DNA from: JAPWJZ01 sp964575605
Lineage (GTDB): Bacteria; Pseudomonadota; Alphaproteobacteria; Micavibrionales; UBA2020
Direction: 5' to 3'
Assembly: GCA_964575605.1 (NCBI GenBank)
Contig: CAZNRN010000009.1
Span: 1-64,000, forward strand
DNA: 64,000 nucleotides
Position 1 is the first letter of the stretch. Each line of letters opens with the position of its first letter. The translations under genes were made by a program, and so were the position numbers. Below, one piece after another: positions 17,917 to 28,361 of this stretch. Under the pieces are notes generated by a model. The model ran no database searches. It worked only from the letters and a program-made list of their open reading frames with translations, and had not been told where the DNA came from.

Positions 17917-17983
17917 TTCTTGCGTCGTTCCCTCTCCCCTTGGGGGACGGGACAATCACGTTTGTAATATTTATGTACAGTCA

Positions 17984-18084
17984 GCCTCCCGTAAGGTTGA
18001 GTGCCTATATTAGGAGTCAGGCACTCGTGCCTGTTAGCCTTTGAATAAGTTCCATATTCAAAGGCTATTAACGAAGCCTCCCGT
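17984..18084 (+). ncRNA. Two-hairpin structured RNA or 5' leader
   Basis: Upstream of the 73-aa gene are two strong hairpins in a row: 17999-18026 (8-bp stem, 12-base loop holding AGGAG) and 18035-18067 (13-bp perfect stem, 7-base loop). The unit is bracketed by two exact copies of GCCTCCCGT (17984-17992 and 18076-18084). C-rich single-stranded motifs that can pair with Shine-Dalgarno sequences are typical of alphaproteobacterial small RNAs. There is no T-run after hairpin 2, so it could equally be a 5' leader of 18129-18350. I cannot assign it to a named RNA family. Confidence 0.4.
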
Positions 18085-18128
18085 CATCCACGCGACCGCA
18101 GGCTTCCCAGGGAATACGGAGATACGCA

Positions 18129-18350
18129 GTGGAAAAGTTAACGGACCGGCAGAAAATTGCTCTCGAAGCCCTCGAAAAGCTGCACAGGGGGCAGGCAACC
18201 ACATTCCTGAACTGGACTGATGCCGACAGCCTTGTCGATATGGGCTATGCGCGCAAGACGGGCCATGGCCAGTATGAGCTCACCTCCGAAGGCCTGGCGC
18301 TGTTGCAAAACCCGGAAGCACATATCACTGACCAGAGCGGTTCCAGATAA
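18129..18350 (+). CDS. 73-aa small winged-helix-like protein
   Basis: A 73-aa soluble protein with the pattern helix (DRQKIALEALEKL), helix (SLVDMGYARK) and beta-wing (GHGQYELTSEGLALL), the usual arrangement of a compact winged helix such as phage or MarR-like fragments. The start is GTG 18129 with GGAG seven bases before it. It could bind DNA or be a small regulator, but only the fold is suggested by sequence. Its last 26 bases overlap the convergent 18325-18726 gene. A structured leader precedes it. Confidence 0.55.
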   Translation: MEKLTDRQKIALEALEKLHRGQATTFLNWTDADSLVDMGYARKTGHGQYELTSEGLALLQNPEAHITDQSGSR

Positions 18351-18726
18351 TCGCCAGCCAGAGCATCAGCACTTTCTTCACTTCATGCCCGACTTCACTG
18401 CGCCGCTCGACCAGCGTGCGGCCGAGCCGTTTCGTGGCGTCGCCGGCGCGTTTCAGCTTCTCCTTGCGCGTCAGGGCATAGCCGTCGCGCTTGCGCACCT
18501 TTTTGATAAGCGCGCGGGCGGCGCGCGCGCCGTCGCCGACATCGCATTTCTTCTGCGTCAGGGCGCGCGTGATGGCGCCCCGCGCCAGCGTGTTTTCGGG
18601 CAGCATGGCGGCCAGCAGGATGGCCTGGCACAGGTTCAGGTCGTCGATTTTCTCGCCGAAGATATTCTCGAGAAGCTTGCGCTCCCTGTCGGTTATCTTC
18701 TTGCCCCTGAACTGCAACTCGCTCAT
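18325..18726 (-). CDS. 133-aa basic hypothetical protein
   Basis: A 133-aa, strongly basic, mostly helical protein starting MSELQFRGKKITDRERKLLENIF. It contains two Cys (LNLCQAILL and KKCDVGDG) and ends in a hydrophobic segment LMLWLAIIW that could touch the membrane. The start at 18726 has GGGGAG seven bases upstream; the same frame runs much further upstream through the neighbouring ankyrin gene but that part is not coding. No family recognised. Confidence 0.55.
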   Translation of the reverse strand: MSELQFRGKKITDRERKLLENIFGEKIDDLNLCQAILLAAMLPENTLARGAITRALTQKKCDVGDGARAARALIKKVRKRDGYALTRKEKLKRAGDATKRLGRTLVERRSEVGHEVKKVLMLWLAIIWNRSGQ

Positions 18727-18803
18727 GCGATAGCTCCCCACCTTGCATGGTAGCTGAAAAAGCTGAACGGGCGGTAAATAAGGGAAAGCCTTGTTTTCAG
18801 GCG

Positions 18804-19334
18804 CTATTTGCGGAGTTTCAGCGGGCGCATCAGGCTGATGGGCTTCGCACGGCTGACGGCATAGGCCTGCAGCATATCGGCGACGTCGGGGAAATGGCGT
18901 TCGCGCGCGATATCCTCCGCCGTTTTGCCGTCTTTGTTTTTCAGCGACGGGTCGGCCCCGCGCTCCACCAGCACCTGCAGCACGCGGTCGCATTTGTTGA
19001 AGGCCGCGCGCATCAGCGGCGTCAGGCCCTGCGGCGTGGGTTTGTTGATGTCGGCGCCGTACTCCAGCAGCAGCGCGGCGTTTTCGGCGCCATCGCCGCA
19101 TTCGACCAGGCGTGTTTTGCCCGTGCGGTCGGTGGCATCGGGGTCGGCGCCCAGCTCCAGCAGGAGTTTCAGCATCGGCGTGTCATAGGCGTTCATCAGC
19201 ACCGGCTGTTCGAGGCCGTTGTCGTTGTAGCGCCAGCCGATGGCTTCGGGATGGTCTTTCACGATGCCTTTAACAGCCGCGGTATCCCCGCGGGTCACAG
19301 CTGTAAAAAAATCCTTGTGCAGATTGCCGGACAT
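18804..19334 (-). CDS. Ankyrin-repeat protein
   Basis: A 176-aa protein of about four ankyrin repeats. Typical units are visible: LHKDFFTAVTRGDTAAVKGIV, TPMLKLLLELGADPDATDRTG, NAALLLEYGADINKPTPQGLTPLMRAA (read in pieces) and LVERGADPSLKNKDGKTAEDIA. Ankyrin repeats are protein-protein interaction scaffolds, so the partner and process are unknown. There is no signal peptide or membrane segment, so it is cytosolic unless secreted by an unrecognised route. A possible promoter (TTGACT...GTATAT) lies upstream on the minus strand near 19350-19385. Confidence 0.82.
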   Translation of the reverse strand: MSGNLHKDFFTAVTRGDTAAVKGIVKDHPEAIGWRYNDNGLEQPVLMNAYDTPMLKLLLELGADPDATDRTGKTRLVECGDGAENAALLLEYGADINKPTPQGLTPLMRAAFNKCDRVLQVLVERGADPSLKNKDGKTAEDIARERHFPDVADMLQAYAVSRAKPISLMRPLKLRK

Positions 19335-19520
19335 GGTACCCTTTCATAATTTCCATATATACCCGGAACCGAAGCGCCAAGTCAACTGTTTTCCCTGTAA
19401 CCGTCACGGGCTGCCGGAATATGTAACCTATTGTAATGGCTTCATTTTGGTACTTGCCGGCGGGGATTTACGCCTTATATCGTGGCGCATCGGTTTTAAC
19501 GGATTAAAGGGAGCTTCACC

Positions 19521-20375
19521 ATGATCCACATTACCCACAAGGATTTCAAAATCCCCGCCCTCGGCTACGGCACCTGGCAACTGCGCGGCAAGGAATGCGC
19601 CGGCGGCGTGTCGAAAGCGATCGAGCTTGGCTACCGCCATATCGATACGGCACAGATTTACGAGAACGAAGCCGAGGTTGGCGAGGCAATCGCGGGCAGC
19701 GGCATCGCGCGTTCCGAGATTTTCCTGACCACCAAAATCTGGAACACCAACCTGCGCTACGGCACGCTGCAGTCTTCGGCCGACGAGAGCCTGAAGAAGC
19801 TGAAGGTCGATTACGTCGACTTGCTGCTGATCCACTGGCCGCTCACCGACGTGCCCTTCGAGGAACAGCTGCGCGGGCTGCAGGAAGTGCAGAAGTCCGG
19901 CAAGGCGAAGCTGATCGGCGTGTCGAACTTCACCGTCGCGCAGATGCGCGAGGTGGTGGAAACCATCGGCGCAGATATCGCGACCAACCAGGTCGAATAC
20001 CATCCCTTCCTGTCGCAGAAACCCGTGCTGGGCTACATGAAGGCGAAGGGCATGTTCCTGACCGCCTATTCCCCGCTCGCCCGTGGCAAGGTTACCGATG
20101 CGCCGCTGCTGCAGGAACTGGGCCGCAAGTACAACAAGACGCCGGGCCAGGTCGCGCTGCGCTGGCTGGTGCAGCAGGAAAACGTCGCCGCCATCCCGAA
20201 AGCCGGCAGCGACGAACACATGCGCCGCAACATAGACATTTTCGACTTCCTGCTGGAAGACGAGGAAATGCAGAAAATCCACGCGCTCGCGAAACCCGAC
20301 GGCCGCCTGATCAGCCCCGCCTGGGCGCCGGCCTGGGATACGGCGGGTGAAAAAGCGGGCGAGAAAGCGGCCTAA
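19521..20375 (+). CDS. Aldo/keto reductase (DkgB-like)
   Basis: A 284-aa NADPH-dependent aldo/keto reductase. It shows the family signatures GYRHIDTAQIYENEAEVG (catalytic Asp and Tyr), a Lys in TTKIWN, LLIHWPL with catalytic His, GVSNF and the C-terminal cofactor motif AAIPKAGSDEH. This most resembles 2,5-diketo-D-gluconate reductase B and related methylglyoxal-reducing enzymes; the true substrate is unproven. A GGGAG eight to nine bases before ATG 19521 supports the start. The end carries a repetitive GEKAGEKAA tail. It overlaps the convergent EamA gene by four bases. Confidence 0.9.
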   Translation: MIHITHKDFKIPALGYGTWQLRGKECAGGVSKAIELGYRHIDTAQIYENEAEVGEAIAGSGIARSEIFLTTKIWNTNLRYGTLQSSADESLKKLKVDYVDLLLIHWPLTDVPFEEQLRGLQEVQKSGKAKLIGVSNFTVAQMREVVETIGADIATNQVEYHPFLSQKPVLGYMKAKGMFLTAYSPLARGKVTDAPLLQELGRKYNKTPGQVALRWLVQQENVAAIPKAGSDEHMRRNIDIFDFLLEDEEMQKIHALAKPDGRLISPAWAPAWDTAGEKAGEKAA

Positions 20376-20809
20376 CCCGCCAGCATCAGCATGGCGGACA
20401 CCGCCATCAGCACGGCTGCCATCTGTACCTTGTTAAGGCGCTCCTTCAGCACGATGCGCGCCAGTATCACGGCGATAACCGGATAGAGCGCGGTCAGCGT
20501 CACGATGACGGCAACGGGGCCCGATTTCAGCGCATAGAAATAGGCGAGGATGGCCAGCACCGTCAGTACGGCGGAGCCCGCCAGCACCGATATCGCCTTG
20601 CTGTCTTTCTGCAGCTTGAATTTCAAATGCACGGCGATAGGCAGCGCCACCAGCATGTTGCCGAAGGACTCATAAAAAATCACGCTATGCGGGTCGAGCG
20701 ATTGCAGCGCAAGCTTCGGCAAAAACGCCCAGAAGCCCCAGATGAACAGCGCCGCGATAGCGGGCGGCAGCCAGAGGTTCTTTTTTCTGTCCTTACTCTT
20801 TGCTGTCAT
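20372..20809 (-). CDS. Half-size EamA/DMT-family transporter, second of pair
   Basis: A 145-aa protein with five hydrophobic helices, equal to one EamA domain instead of the usual two. It starts after a basic cytosolic tail (MTAKSKDRKKN) and ends at ...AVSAMLMLAG. The opening motif AALFIWGFWAFLPKLAL is nearly the same as in the upstream neighbour. Start ATG 20809 lies inside the end of the preceding gene (17-base overlap), indicating coupled expression. By analogy with paired small multidrug-resistance proteins, the two halves likely form a heterodimeric exporter in the inner membrane; substrate unknown. Confidence 0.8.
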   Translation of the reverse strand: MTAKSKDRKKNLWLPPAIAALFIWGFWAFLPKLALQSLDPHSVIFYESFGNMLVALPIAVHLKFKLQKDSKAISVLAGSAVLTVLAILAYFYALKSGPVAVIVTLTALYPVIAVILARIVLKERLNKVQMAAVLMAVSAMLMLAG

Positions 20810-21233
20810 TGGCCACGACCAGCAAGATGATAGACGATAACCCCAGCAGAACGCCCACGCCCTGACGTATCGTGATCGGGTCATGCAGGAAAACAAAGGC
20901 CAGCAGCGTCGCGATCAGCGGATAGAGCGACGAGATCATCGACACATAGGTGACCGAGCCGTTCTTCAGCGCCTGCAGATAGAATATCTGGCCGAAGGCG
21001 CCGCAGCAGCCCGTCGCCATGGCCAGCAGCGCGCCGTGCAGTTCGAACTGCAACCCGCCTTGGTCGAGATAGAACAGCTGCACAACAAAAGCCGTCGCCA
21101 TGAAAAACGTCGAGCTGTAGACGATCATGTGAAACGGTTTCAGGCGTTTCAGCACCAGTTTTGGCAAAAACGCCGTGATGCCCCAGATGAACAGGGCGGT
21201 CATGGCGGGCATAAACCATTGGTTGGCTAGCAT
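20793..21233 (-). CDS. Half-size EamA/DMT-family transporter, first of pair
   Basis: A 146-aa, five-helix single EamA domain (MLANQWFMPAMTALFIWGITAF...), homologous to its downstream partner 20372-20809 and overlapping it by 17 bases. The usual DMT transporter has two such domains fused, ten helices in all; here they are separate genes. The start at ATG 21233 lacks an obvious ribosome site, and other starts upstream cannot be excluded. Probably a heterodimeric inner-membrane exporter with its neighbour. Confidence 0.78.
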   Translation of the reverse strand: MLANQWFMPAMTALFIWGITAFLPKLVLKRLKPFHMIVYSSTFFMATAFVVQLFYLDQGGLQFELHGALLAMATGCCGAFGQIFYLQALKNGSVTYVSMISSLYPLIATLLAFVFLHDPITIRQGVGVLLGLSSIILLVVANDSKE

Positions 21234-21394
21234 GCTTGAATAGACATAATGATGGCACTGGCGGGCAGCATGAACTTTTATATCAAACCATGCGCCGTTA
21301 ACTATAGCGAAATTTCGCCGGCATCCTGCCCTGCCCCGTTTACCCACCCCCTGCCGAGGTATATATTGAGGCCGTAAAATTCAGGAGTTTTCCC

Positions 21395-21913
21395 GTGGCC
21401 GATTCCGCAACCTCCCCCAAGCGTTTCCTTGTTTCCTGGGACCAGTTCCACCGCGACTGCAAAGCGCTGGCATGGCGCCTTGTCGAAAAGAAAGTGGAAT
21501 GGAAAGGCATCATCGGCATTACCCGCGGCGGCATGATCCCCGCAGGCCTTTTGGCGCGCGAACTGGACATCAAGCTGGTCGATACGGTCTGCATTTCCAG
21601 TTATGACGACAAGCAGCAGCGCCAGGCTAAAATACTGAAAGACATCAACAAGGAGCTGGTGGGCGACGGCGACGGCTGGCTGGTCATCGACGACCTGGTC
21701 GATACGGGCGGCACCGCGAAAATCATCCGCCAACAGCTTCCCAAAGCACACCTGGCGACCGTTTATGCCAAACCCGCGGGCGAGCCGCTGGTGGATACTT
21801 ATGTCACATGGGTGAGCCAGGACACCTGGATCTACTTCCCCTGGGATATCGATTTCCAGCCCGTCGAGCCCATCGTGGCCGAACGCAAACTGCTGGATTC
21901 GAAGGCTAAATAG
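21395..21913 (+). CDS. gpt: Xanthine-guanine phosphoribosyltransferase-like
   Basis: A 172-aa type I phosphoribosyltransferase closely resembling bacterial Gpt: FLVSWDQFHRDCKALAWRL at the start, GIIGITRGGMIPAGLLAREL, the PRPP loop WLVIDDLVDTGGTAKIIR, and the C-terminal WIYFPWD base-binding strand. It should convert xanthine, guanine or hypoxanthine plus PRPP to nucleotides in purine salvage. Start is GTG 21395, with AGGAG seven bases ahead. The cytochrome c gene follows 45 bases later on the same strand. Confidence 0.92.
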   Translation: MADSATSPKRFLVSWDQFHRDCKALAWRLVEKKVEWKGIIGITRGGMIPAGLLARELDIKLVDTVCISSYDDKQQRQAKILKDINKELVGDGDGWLVIDDLVDTGGTAKIIRQQLPKAHLATVYAKPAGEPLVDTYVTWVSQDTWIYFPWDIDFQPVEPIVAERKLLDSKAK

Positions 21914-21958
21914 GACTAAATTGAACGCAAGAAAAGAATAATAAAAAGGGCTACTGCC

Positions 21959-22474
21959 ATGAACATGGAATTCAACAAAGTTTTCGCTTCCCTTCTTGTC
22001 GCCGGCATCATCGCAATGCTCGCGGGCTTCACGTCGCATGTGGCCTACCATCCGCACATTCCCGCGGAGCAGGCGTATAAAGTCGAAGTGGCCGAAGAAG
22101 TGGGCGGCCATCCCGCCGTCGCTGCGGAAACCGGCCCTGAATCGATCGACGAACTGCTGAAAACCGCTGATGTCGCGAAAGGCCAGAAACTCTCGAGCGT
22201 CTGCGCGTCGTGCCACACCTTCGACAAGGGCGGCGCCAACAAGATCGGCCCGAACCTGAACGGCATCGTCGGCAGCAAGCATGCGCACAAGGAAGACTTT
22301 GCGTATTCCGATGCGATGAAGGCGAAAGCAGGCGAAAAGTGGGATTACAACGCCCTCAACAGTTTCCTCTGGAGCCCGAAGAAAACCGTGCCCGGCACCA
22401 AGATGACCTATGCAGGCATGAAAAAGGCCGAAGACCGCGCCGCCATCATCAAATGGCTTGAAACGCAGAACTAA
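21959..22474 (+). CDS. Membrane-anchored class I cytochrome c (CycM-like)
   Basis: A 171-aa protein with an uncleaved N-terminal membrane anchor (about residues 8-25) and a variable linker, then a cytochrome c domain with heme-binding C82-A-S-C85-H86. The axial methionine is most likely in PGTKMTYAGM; the class I core motif NKIGPNLNGIVG is also present. This matches the membrane-bound cytochrome c552/cy family of alphaproteobacteria, which carries electrons from the bc1 complex to cytochrome c oxidase on the periplasmic side. AAGGG precedes the ATG with about nine-base spacing. Confidence 0.92.
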   Translation: MNMEFNKVFASLLVAGIIAMLAGFTSHVAYHPHIPAEQAYKVEVAEEVGGHPAVAAETGPESIDELLKTADVAKGQKLSSVCASCHTFDKGGANKIGPNLNGIVGSKHAHKEDFAYSDAMKAKAGEKWDYNALNSFLWSPKKTVPGTKMTYAGMKKAEDRAAIIKWLETQN

Positions 22475-22477
22475 GCT

Positions 22478-23233
22478 TTACCCGCAGAACACCTGCTTGT
22501 GGACGCGCTTCACCTTGAAGACGTGCTGGCTGTGATGTTCGCCTTCCTCGATCAGGAGGCGTCCGCGCGCGTATTCAGCGTCCACGCCGCCCATGAAAAT
22601 CATGCCCTTGACCGACTGGCAGGGCTGGTCTGACGGCTTGCCGTCTTTCAAGCGCGGGCATTGCACGATGCGGCCGTGGCCGCGCTCCGACCTTTCATCA
22701 GCTTGAAAGACGGCGGGGGCATTCCTGCCCGTATCTTCCAGCGGCTTGATGTGGTCGAAAACCGTGGCGCCCACGCCGTTATCCAGCCTAATGGCAAATG
22801 CCGCGCCGTCCCACGGGGCGCAGGAAGGCTCCAGCGTGCCGCCAACAACTTCGGGACTGTCATCTGCAATGCCCGGCACGAGTGTTTGCACCAGCTTGAG
22901 GTTATCGCCGACGGTATCGCCGTTTTCATCCATCAGCAGCAGCGAGCCGCTGGGCGCTGAATCGCCAAGGTAAATCCAGCGCTGGCCCGCCGCGAAGCGG
23001 ATGGCGCAACTGCTTTCGCCAATCTCGACATCCAGCGTCTCGCCGTCTTTCACGCCCTTGATCGCCTTTTCAACCTTGATCACCGCAAGGCGGTTTTCAA
23101 CCGTTGTCACCGTGCCGATAAAGGAGACGGCGGCGGATTTCAGGGATTCTTCAAAGGGGCGCGCCTGATAACGGCAGGCATGTACGTCTTGTGATGCGAA
23201 CAGGAACAGGGCGAGGAATAACAGGATACGCAT
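22478..23233 (-). CDS. Secreted protein of unknown function, possible TIMP/netrin-like OB fold
   Basis: A 251-aa protein with a clear Sec signal (MRILLFLALFLFASQDVHA, cleavage after VHA). The mature N-terminus is CRYQARPFEESLKSAAVSFIGTVT... and continues AVIKVEKAIKGVKDGETLDV, with a later Cys at SSCAIRF. A Cys at the mature start with strand-rich sequence of this type is seen in bacterial TIMP-like proteins, but that is only a resemblance. The second half (SCAPWDGAAFAIRLDN and onward) has several Cys, a GHGRIVQCPR motif and an ending VHKQVFCG, so disulfides are likely. Start ATG 23233 with AAAGG upstream. Confidence 0.65.
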   Translation of the reverse strand: MRILLFLALFLFASQDVHACRYQARPFEESLKSAAVSFIGTVTTVENRLAVIKVEKAIKGVKDGETLDVEIGESSCAIRFAAGQRWIYLGDSAPSGSLLLMDENGDTVGDNLKLVQTLVPGIADDSPEVVGGTLEPSCAPWDGAAFAIRLDNGVGATVFDHIKPLEDTGRNAPAVFQADERSERGHGRIVQCPRLKDGKPSDQPCQSVKGMIFMGGVDAEYARGRLLIEEGEHHSQHVFKVKRVHKQVFCG

Positions 23234-23276
23234 GGAAAAGCCTTTCGTTAAAACAGGCTTTATCATCTCTGGCACG

Positions 23277-24472
23277 TCAGGCCTTGTCAATCATGGCCTT
23301 TGCAGCGGCGACGGCGGTGCTGAAGGTGGCCTGCAATAAATAACCGCCGGTTGGGGCTTCCCAGTCGAGCATCTCCCCCGCGACATAGACGCCGGGCAGT
23401 TTTTTGAGCATGAAACCACCGTCGACCTCGCCCTGCACGATGCCCCCTCCCGATGAAATCGCGCGGTCGATACCGAAGGGCGCTTCCAGTTTAAGCGGGT
23501 AGGATTTGACCAGCGCGGCCAGCTGCGCCGCATCCATCGTTTGCGCGGCGCGGTTTTCCTGCAGCAGGGCGATAGCGGCGGGCGAGAGCCCCGCTTCGCG
23601 CCGCAGGAAATTCGAGAGCGTGAGGCCACGGCGCGGGGCTGAGAGGTTTTTGGCAACCTCCTCCAGCGGCACATTCGGCTTCAGGTCGATATTGAGAATC
23701 GCAGGACCGTGCTGCGCGATATGGTCGCGAAGTTTGGATGACAGCGCGTAGACCGCGCCGCCCTCGATGCCTTTTTCGGACAGCATCGCCTCGCCCTGCA
23801 CTGTTTGGCCGCCGAACGTCAGGGCTAAAGGTTTCAGCGGCTGGCCCGCATATTTTGTTTTGAAGATTTCCGACCAAGCGACGGTGAAGCCGCAGTTGGC
23901 GGGGATAAAGGGCGAAATGGACACGCCTTTCTCGGCAAGGTACTTCACCCATTCGCCGCCCGACCCCAGTTTGGGCCACGACGCGCCGCCCACCGCCAGC
24001 AAGGTCATATCGGGCTTCGCGGTTTCTTTCGCGCCATGCGCGTTGGTGAAAACCAGCGCATCGCCTTCCCAGCCCAGCCATGTGCGGTTGAAATTAAAGG
24101 TAACGCCCAGCTTCTGCAACCGCGCCTGCCACGCGCGCAGCAGCGGCGAGGCTTTCATGCTTTTGGGGAAGACGCGGCCGGAGGAACCGATAAAGGTTTC
24201 CTCGCCCAATCCCTCGCACCATTTGCGCAAATCATCCGGGGTGAAGGCGCGAATGGCGGGCTCCAGCCAGCGTTTGGCCTTGCCGTATCTGTCTAGAAAA
24301 ACATCGAGCGGTTCGGAATGCGTCAGGTTCAGCCCGCCCCTGCCCGCCATCAAAAATTTGCGGCCAAGCGAGGGTTTTTTCTCGTAAACGGTAACGATGC
24401 TGCCCGCGCCTGCGAGAATTTCCGCCGCCATCAAACCGGCGGGCCCGCCGCCGATGATAGCAACGGTTTTCA

Positions 24473-24473
<1 letters not shown>
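23277..24473 (-). CDS. FAD-dependent oxidoreductase of the TIGR03862 / BaiN-like family
   Basis: A 398-aa flavoprotein. The N-terminal dinucleotide-binding motif is VAIIGGGPAGLMAAEILAGAG with the following acidic residue in VTVYEKK. Then come the family signature GRKFLMAGRGGLNLTHSEP, GRVFPKSMKASPLLRAWQ and, at the C-terminus, GVYVAGEMLDWEAPTGGYLLQ. Members were labelled aminoacetone oxidase-like or NAD(P)/FAD-dependent oxidoreductases; physiological substrate is not established. Its start overlaps the stop of the upstream ABC-F gene by one base, so the two are co-transcribed and coupled. Confidence 0.88.
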
Positions 24474-26368
<1,895 letters not shown>

Positions 26369-26480
26369 TTAACGGCCTTTCAGGGCACAGGTTATGGCAT
26401 AAACAAAGGCAATTTGGAAGAACAGAACATTGATTACCCCGCCTTTTCCATGGTGTAATGCATTGAAAGCACGGTCAAAT

Positions 26481-27254
26481 ATGCCTGAAACGCCCAAAAC
26501 CATCTCCAGCCCCGCGAATCCCGCCGTCAAGCGGTTGAAATCGCTGTCGGGCAAAAAGTACCGGGACGAGGAGCAGCTCTTCATAGTCGAAGGACTAAGG
26601 CATGTGAAGGACGCGCTGGCAGGCGGCTTTGCGCTCGAGGTGCTGGCCTTCAGCCCGCGCGCGGCGAAGGATGCCGTCGGCATTAAGGCGCGCGAAAGTT
26701 ACGAGATGACGGATGAGCTGCTTTCCCGCATTACGGGACGCGACAACACTCAGCCGCTGATTGGCGCTTTCCGCCCGAAGGTGGAGAAACTGGACGATGT
26801 GAAGGCAGGATTGTGGGTGGCGCTCGAAGGCATCCGCGACCCCGGCAATCTCGGCACCATTATCCGCACCACCGATGCGGTGAAGGCGGAAGGTGTCATT
26901 CTGCTGGGCGAATGCTGCGATGCCTGGTCGCCCGAGGCCGTGCGCGGCTCGATGGGTTCCTTCGCGCGCGTAAAAATCGCGGCGGCGCCGCTGAAAGATT
27001 TCATCAGCTGGCGCAAGGGCTGGACGGGCGGTATCACCGGCACGCACCTGCGCACCGATACGGATTACCGCGCCGCCAAATACCCCCTGCCCCATATTTT
27101 ACTGATGGGCAGCGAGGCGAACGGCCTGTCGGAGGAGGCCGCGAAGGCCTGTGGCACGCTGGTGAAAATTCCCATGGCGGGCGGCGCGGAATCGCTCAAC
27201 CTCGCCGTATCCACCGGCATCATGCTGTATGAAATAAGCCGCGCCCGAATTTAA
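26481..27254 (+). CDS. TrmH/SpoU-family RNA 2'-O-methyltransferase
   Basis: A 257-aa SPOUT methyltransferase. The N-terminal substrate-binding part starts NPAVKRLKSLSGKKYRDEEQLFIVEGLRH (read in pieces). The knot domain has the three SpoU motifs: ALEGIRDPGNLGTIIRTTDA, ILLMGSEANGLSEE and IPMAGGAESLNLAVSTGIM. It should transfer methyl from SAM to a 2'-hydroxyl of tRNA or 23S rRNA; the target nucleotide is unknown. ATG 26481 is chosen because the family N-terminus begins here; the frame extends to 26430 with a non-conserved sequence. Confidence 0.9.
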   Translation: MPETPKTISSPANPAVKRLKSLSGKKYRDEEQLFIVEGLRHVKDALAGGFALEVLAFSPRAAKDAVGIKARESYEMTDELLSRITGRDNTQPLIGAFRPKVEKLDDVKAGLWVALEGIRDPGNLGTIIRTTDAVKAEGVILLGECCDAWSPEAVRGSMGSFARVKIAAAPLKDFISWRKGWTGGITGTHLRTDTDYRAAKYPLPHILLMGSEANGLSEEAAKACGTLVKIPMAGGAESLNLAVSTGIMLYEISRARI

Positions 27255-27263
27255 TCAGGGGCT

Positions 27264-27593
27264 TTATTCTTTTTTGTCTTTTGCTTTCGCAGCGGCGATC
27301 TTGCGGCTTTCGTTTTTCAGCGGGCGGCCAAAGGGGCAGACCTCGTTCACGTAACCGTTCAGCGTATTGACCAGGCTGTCCGGCACGAGACTGTAGTGGA
27401 TGAACTGGCCCTTGCGTTCGCTCGTCACTAAATTCGCGTTTTCGAGGATGCTGAGGTGTTTGGACAGCGATGGTTTTGTAATATCGAATCGTTCCGCGAT
27501 TTCACCGGCGGTAAGGCTGGTGGCGGAAAGGTACGCAAGAATCTTGCGCCTGACGGGGGAAGACAATGCTTCAAATATCTTTTCGGTGAACAT
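27264..27593 (-). CDS. ArsR-family transcriptional regulator
   Basis: A 109-aa winged-helix repressor. It has the ArsR opening FEALSSPVRRKILAYLS, recognition helix ITKPSLSKHLSILENANLV and wing SERKGQFIHYSLV. There are no Cys pairs of the metal-sensing types, though one Cys sits in EVCPFGRP. This resembles the SdpR-like autorepressor branch that controls a neighbouring membrane/lipid gene. It is divergent from the DUF4166-TIGR01777 pair and is likely their regulator through the site at 27607-27668. Confidence 0.87.
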   Translation of the reverse strand: MFTEKIFEALSSPVRRKILAYLSATSLTAGEIAERFDITKPSLSKHLSILENANLVTSERKGQFIHYSLVPDSLVNTLNGYVNEVCPFGRPLKNESRKIAAAKAKDKKE

Positions 27594-27606
27594 TTCGCTT
27601 CTTTTG

Positions 27607-27668
27607 TTTAGCCTATTGACTAAATATCTACCCTGTGGGAAGATAGAGTTAGCTACTTATCTAAATAT
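27607..27668. promoter_or_regulatory. Probable ArsR operator/promoter region
   Basis: Between the ArsR gene and the DUF4166 gene, TTTAG and CTAAA form an inverted repeat (27607-27611 / 27620-27624) and CTAAATAT occurs twice (27620-27627 and 27661-27668). A candidate -35 TTGACT lies at 27615-27620. Placement between divergent genes suggests autoregulation and joint control. Confidence 0.45.
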
Positions 27669-27704
27669 AGCATCTGCCATCCCGGTTTTCAAGGGGCATA
27701 CCTG

Positions 27705-28349
27705 ATGCAGGCAAGAACAGTCAGCAAATCCAGCACCATAGGAAGCGAGGCCTTCCCGCCCAGCACATTACGGCGGCAGCTTGGCGAGGGCTGGCACAAC
27801 CTGCCGCCCGCAACGCAGGAACGCTTCGCGCGCGAACCGCAGCCGGGCGAGACCATCATCTATAAAGGCACGATGCGCACCATCCGCCGCTCCTTCATGG
27901 GCTGGCTGTTTGCCTGGGTGACGATGCCCGTCGGCAACCCGCTGTCGCCCTTCGCCGGCGAAAATGTGCCGATGGAAGTGGCCCTGCGCAAGAGCGCAAC
28001 GGGCGGCGTGCAATGGACGCGCAGTTATTTTTATCCCGGCCGCAAAACTTTCGCCGTCACCTCCGAAAAGCGCGAAAGCGCGATGGGCGAGATGCTGGAA
28101 TGCGTCGGCGGCGGTTTCGGCATGAAATTGAACGTGACAGCCGAAGACGGCTGCATCCATTTCCGCAGTTACCGTTATTTCTGGGACGTGATGGGCTTTC
28201 GCATCCCCCTGCCCCACTGGCTGGCGCCGGGTGCCACGCATGTCATCCATACCGACCTTGGCGGCGGCGAATTCATGTACACCATTTCCATGGTGCATGC
28301 GCAGCTGGGAGAGACGTTTTTCCAGGAAGGCGTTTTCTGGCAGGTGTAA
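27705..28349 (+). CDS. DUF4166 domain protein
   Basis: A 214-aa protein matching DUF4166. It shows LGEGWHNLPPATQERF, a G-x-M-x-x-I-R-R motif, W-T-R-S-Y-F at the centre (QWTRSYFYPGR), GGGFGMKLNV and RIPLPHWLAPG, then a final beta-strand-rich part. There is no signal peptide. DUF4166 genes often accompany a TIGR01777 epimerase, as here: the two are 12 bases apart and co-directional. AAGGGG eight bases before ATG 27705 supports the start. Function unknown; a lipid or cell-envelope role is inference from the partner. Confidence 0.85.
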   Translation: MQARTVSKSSTIGSEAFPPSTLRRQLGEGWHNLPPATQERFAREPQPGETIIYKGTMRTIRRSFMGWLFAWVTMPVGNPLSPFAGENVPMEVALRKSATGGVQWTRSYFYPGRKTFAVTSEKRESAMGEMLECVGGGFGMKLNVTAEDGCIHFRSYRYFWDVMGFRIPLPHWLAPGATHVIHTDLGGGEFMYTISMVHAQLGETFFQEGVFWQV

Positions 28350-28361
28350 AGGAGAACGGGC

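Noticed and set aside
18726..19101. Upstream extension of the 133-aa gene
   Set aside because: The frame is open through the ankyrin gene but Arg-rich and without a start site matching the AGG-type site at 18726.
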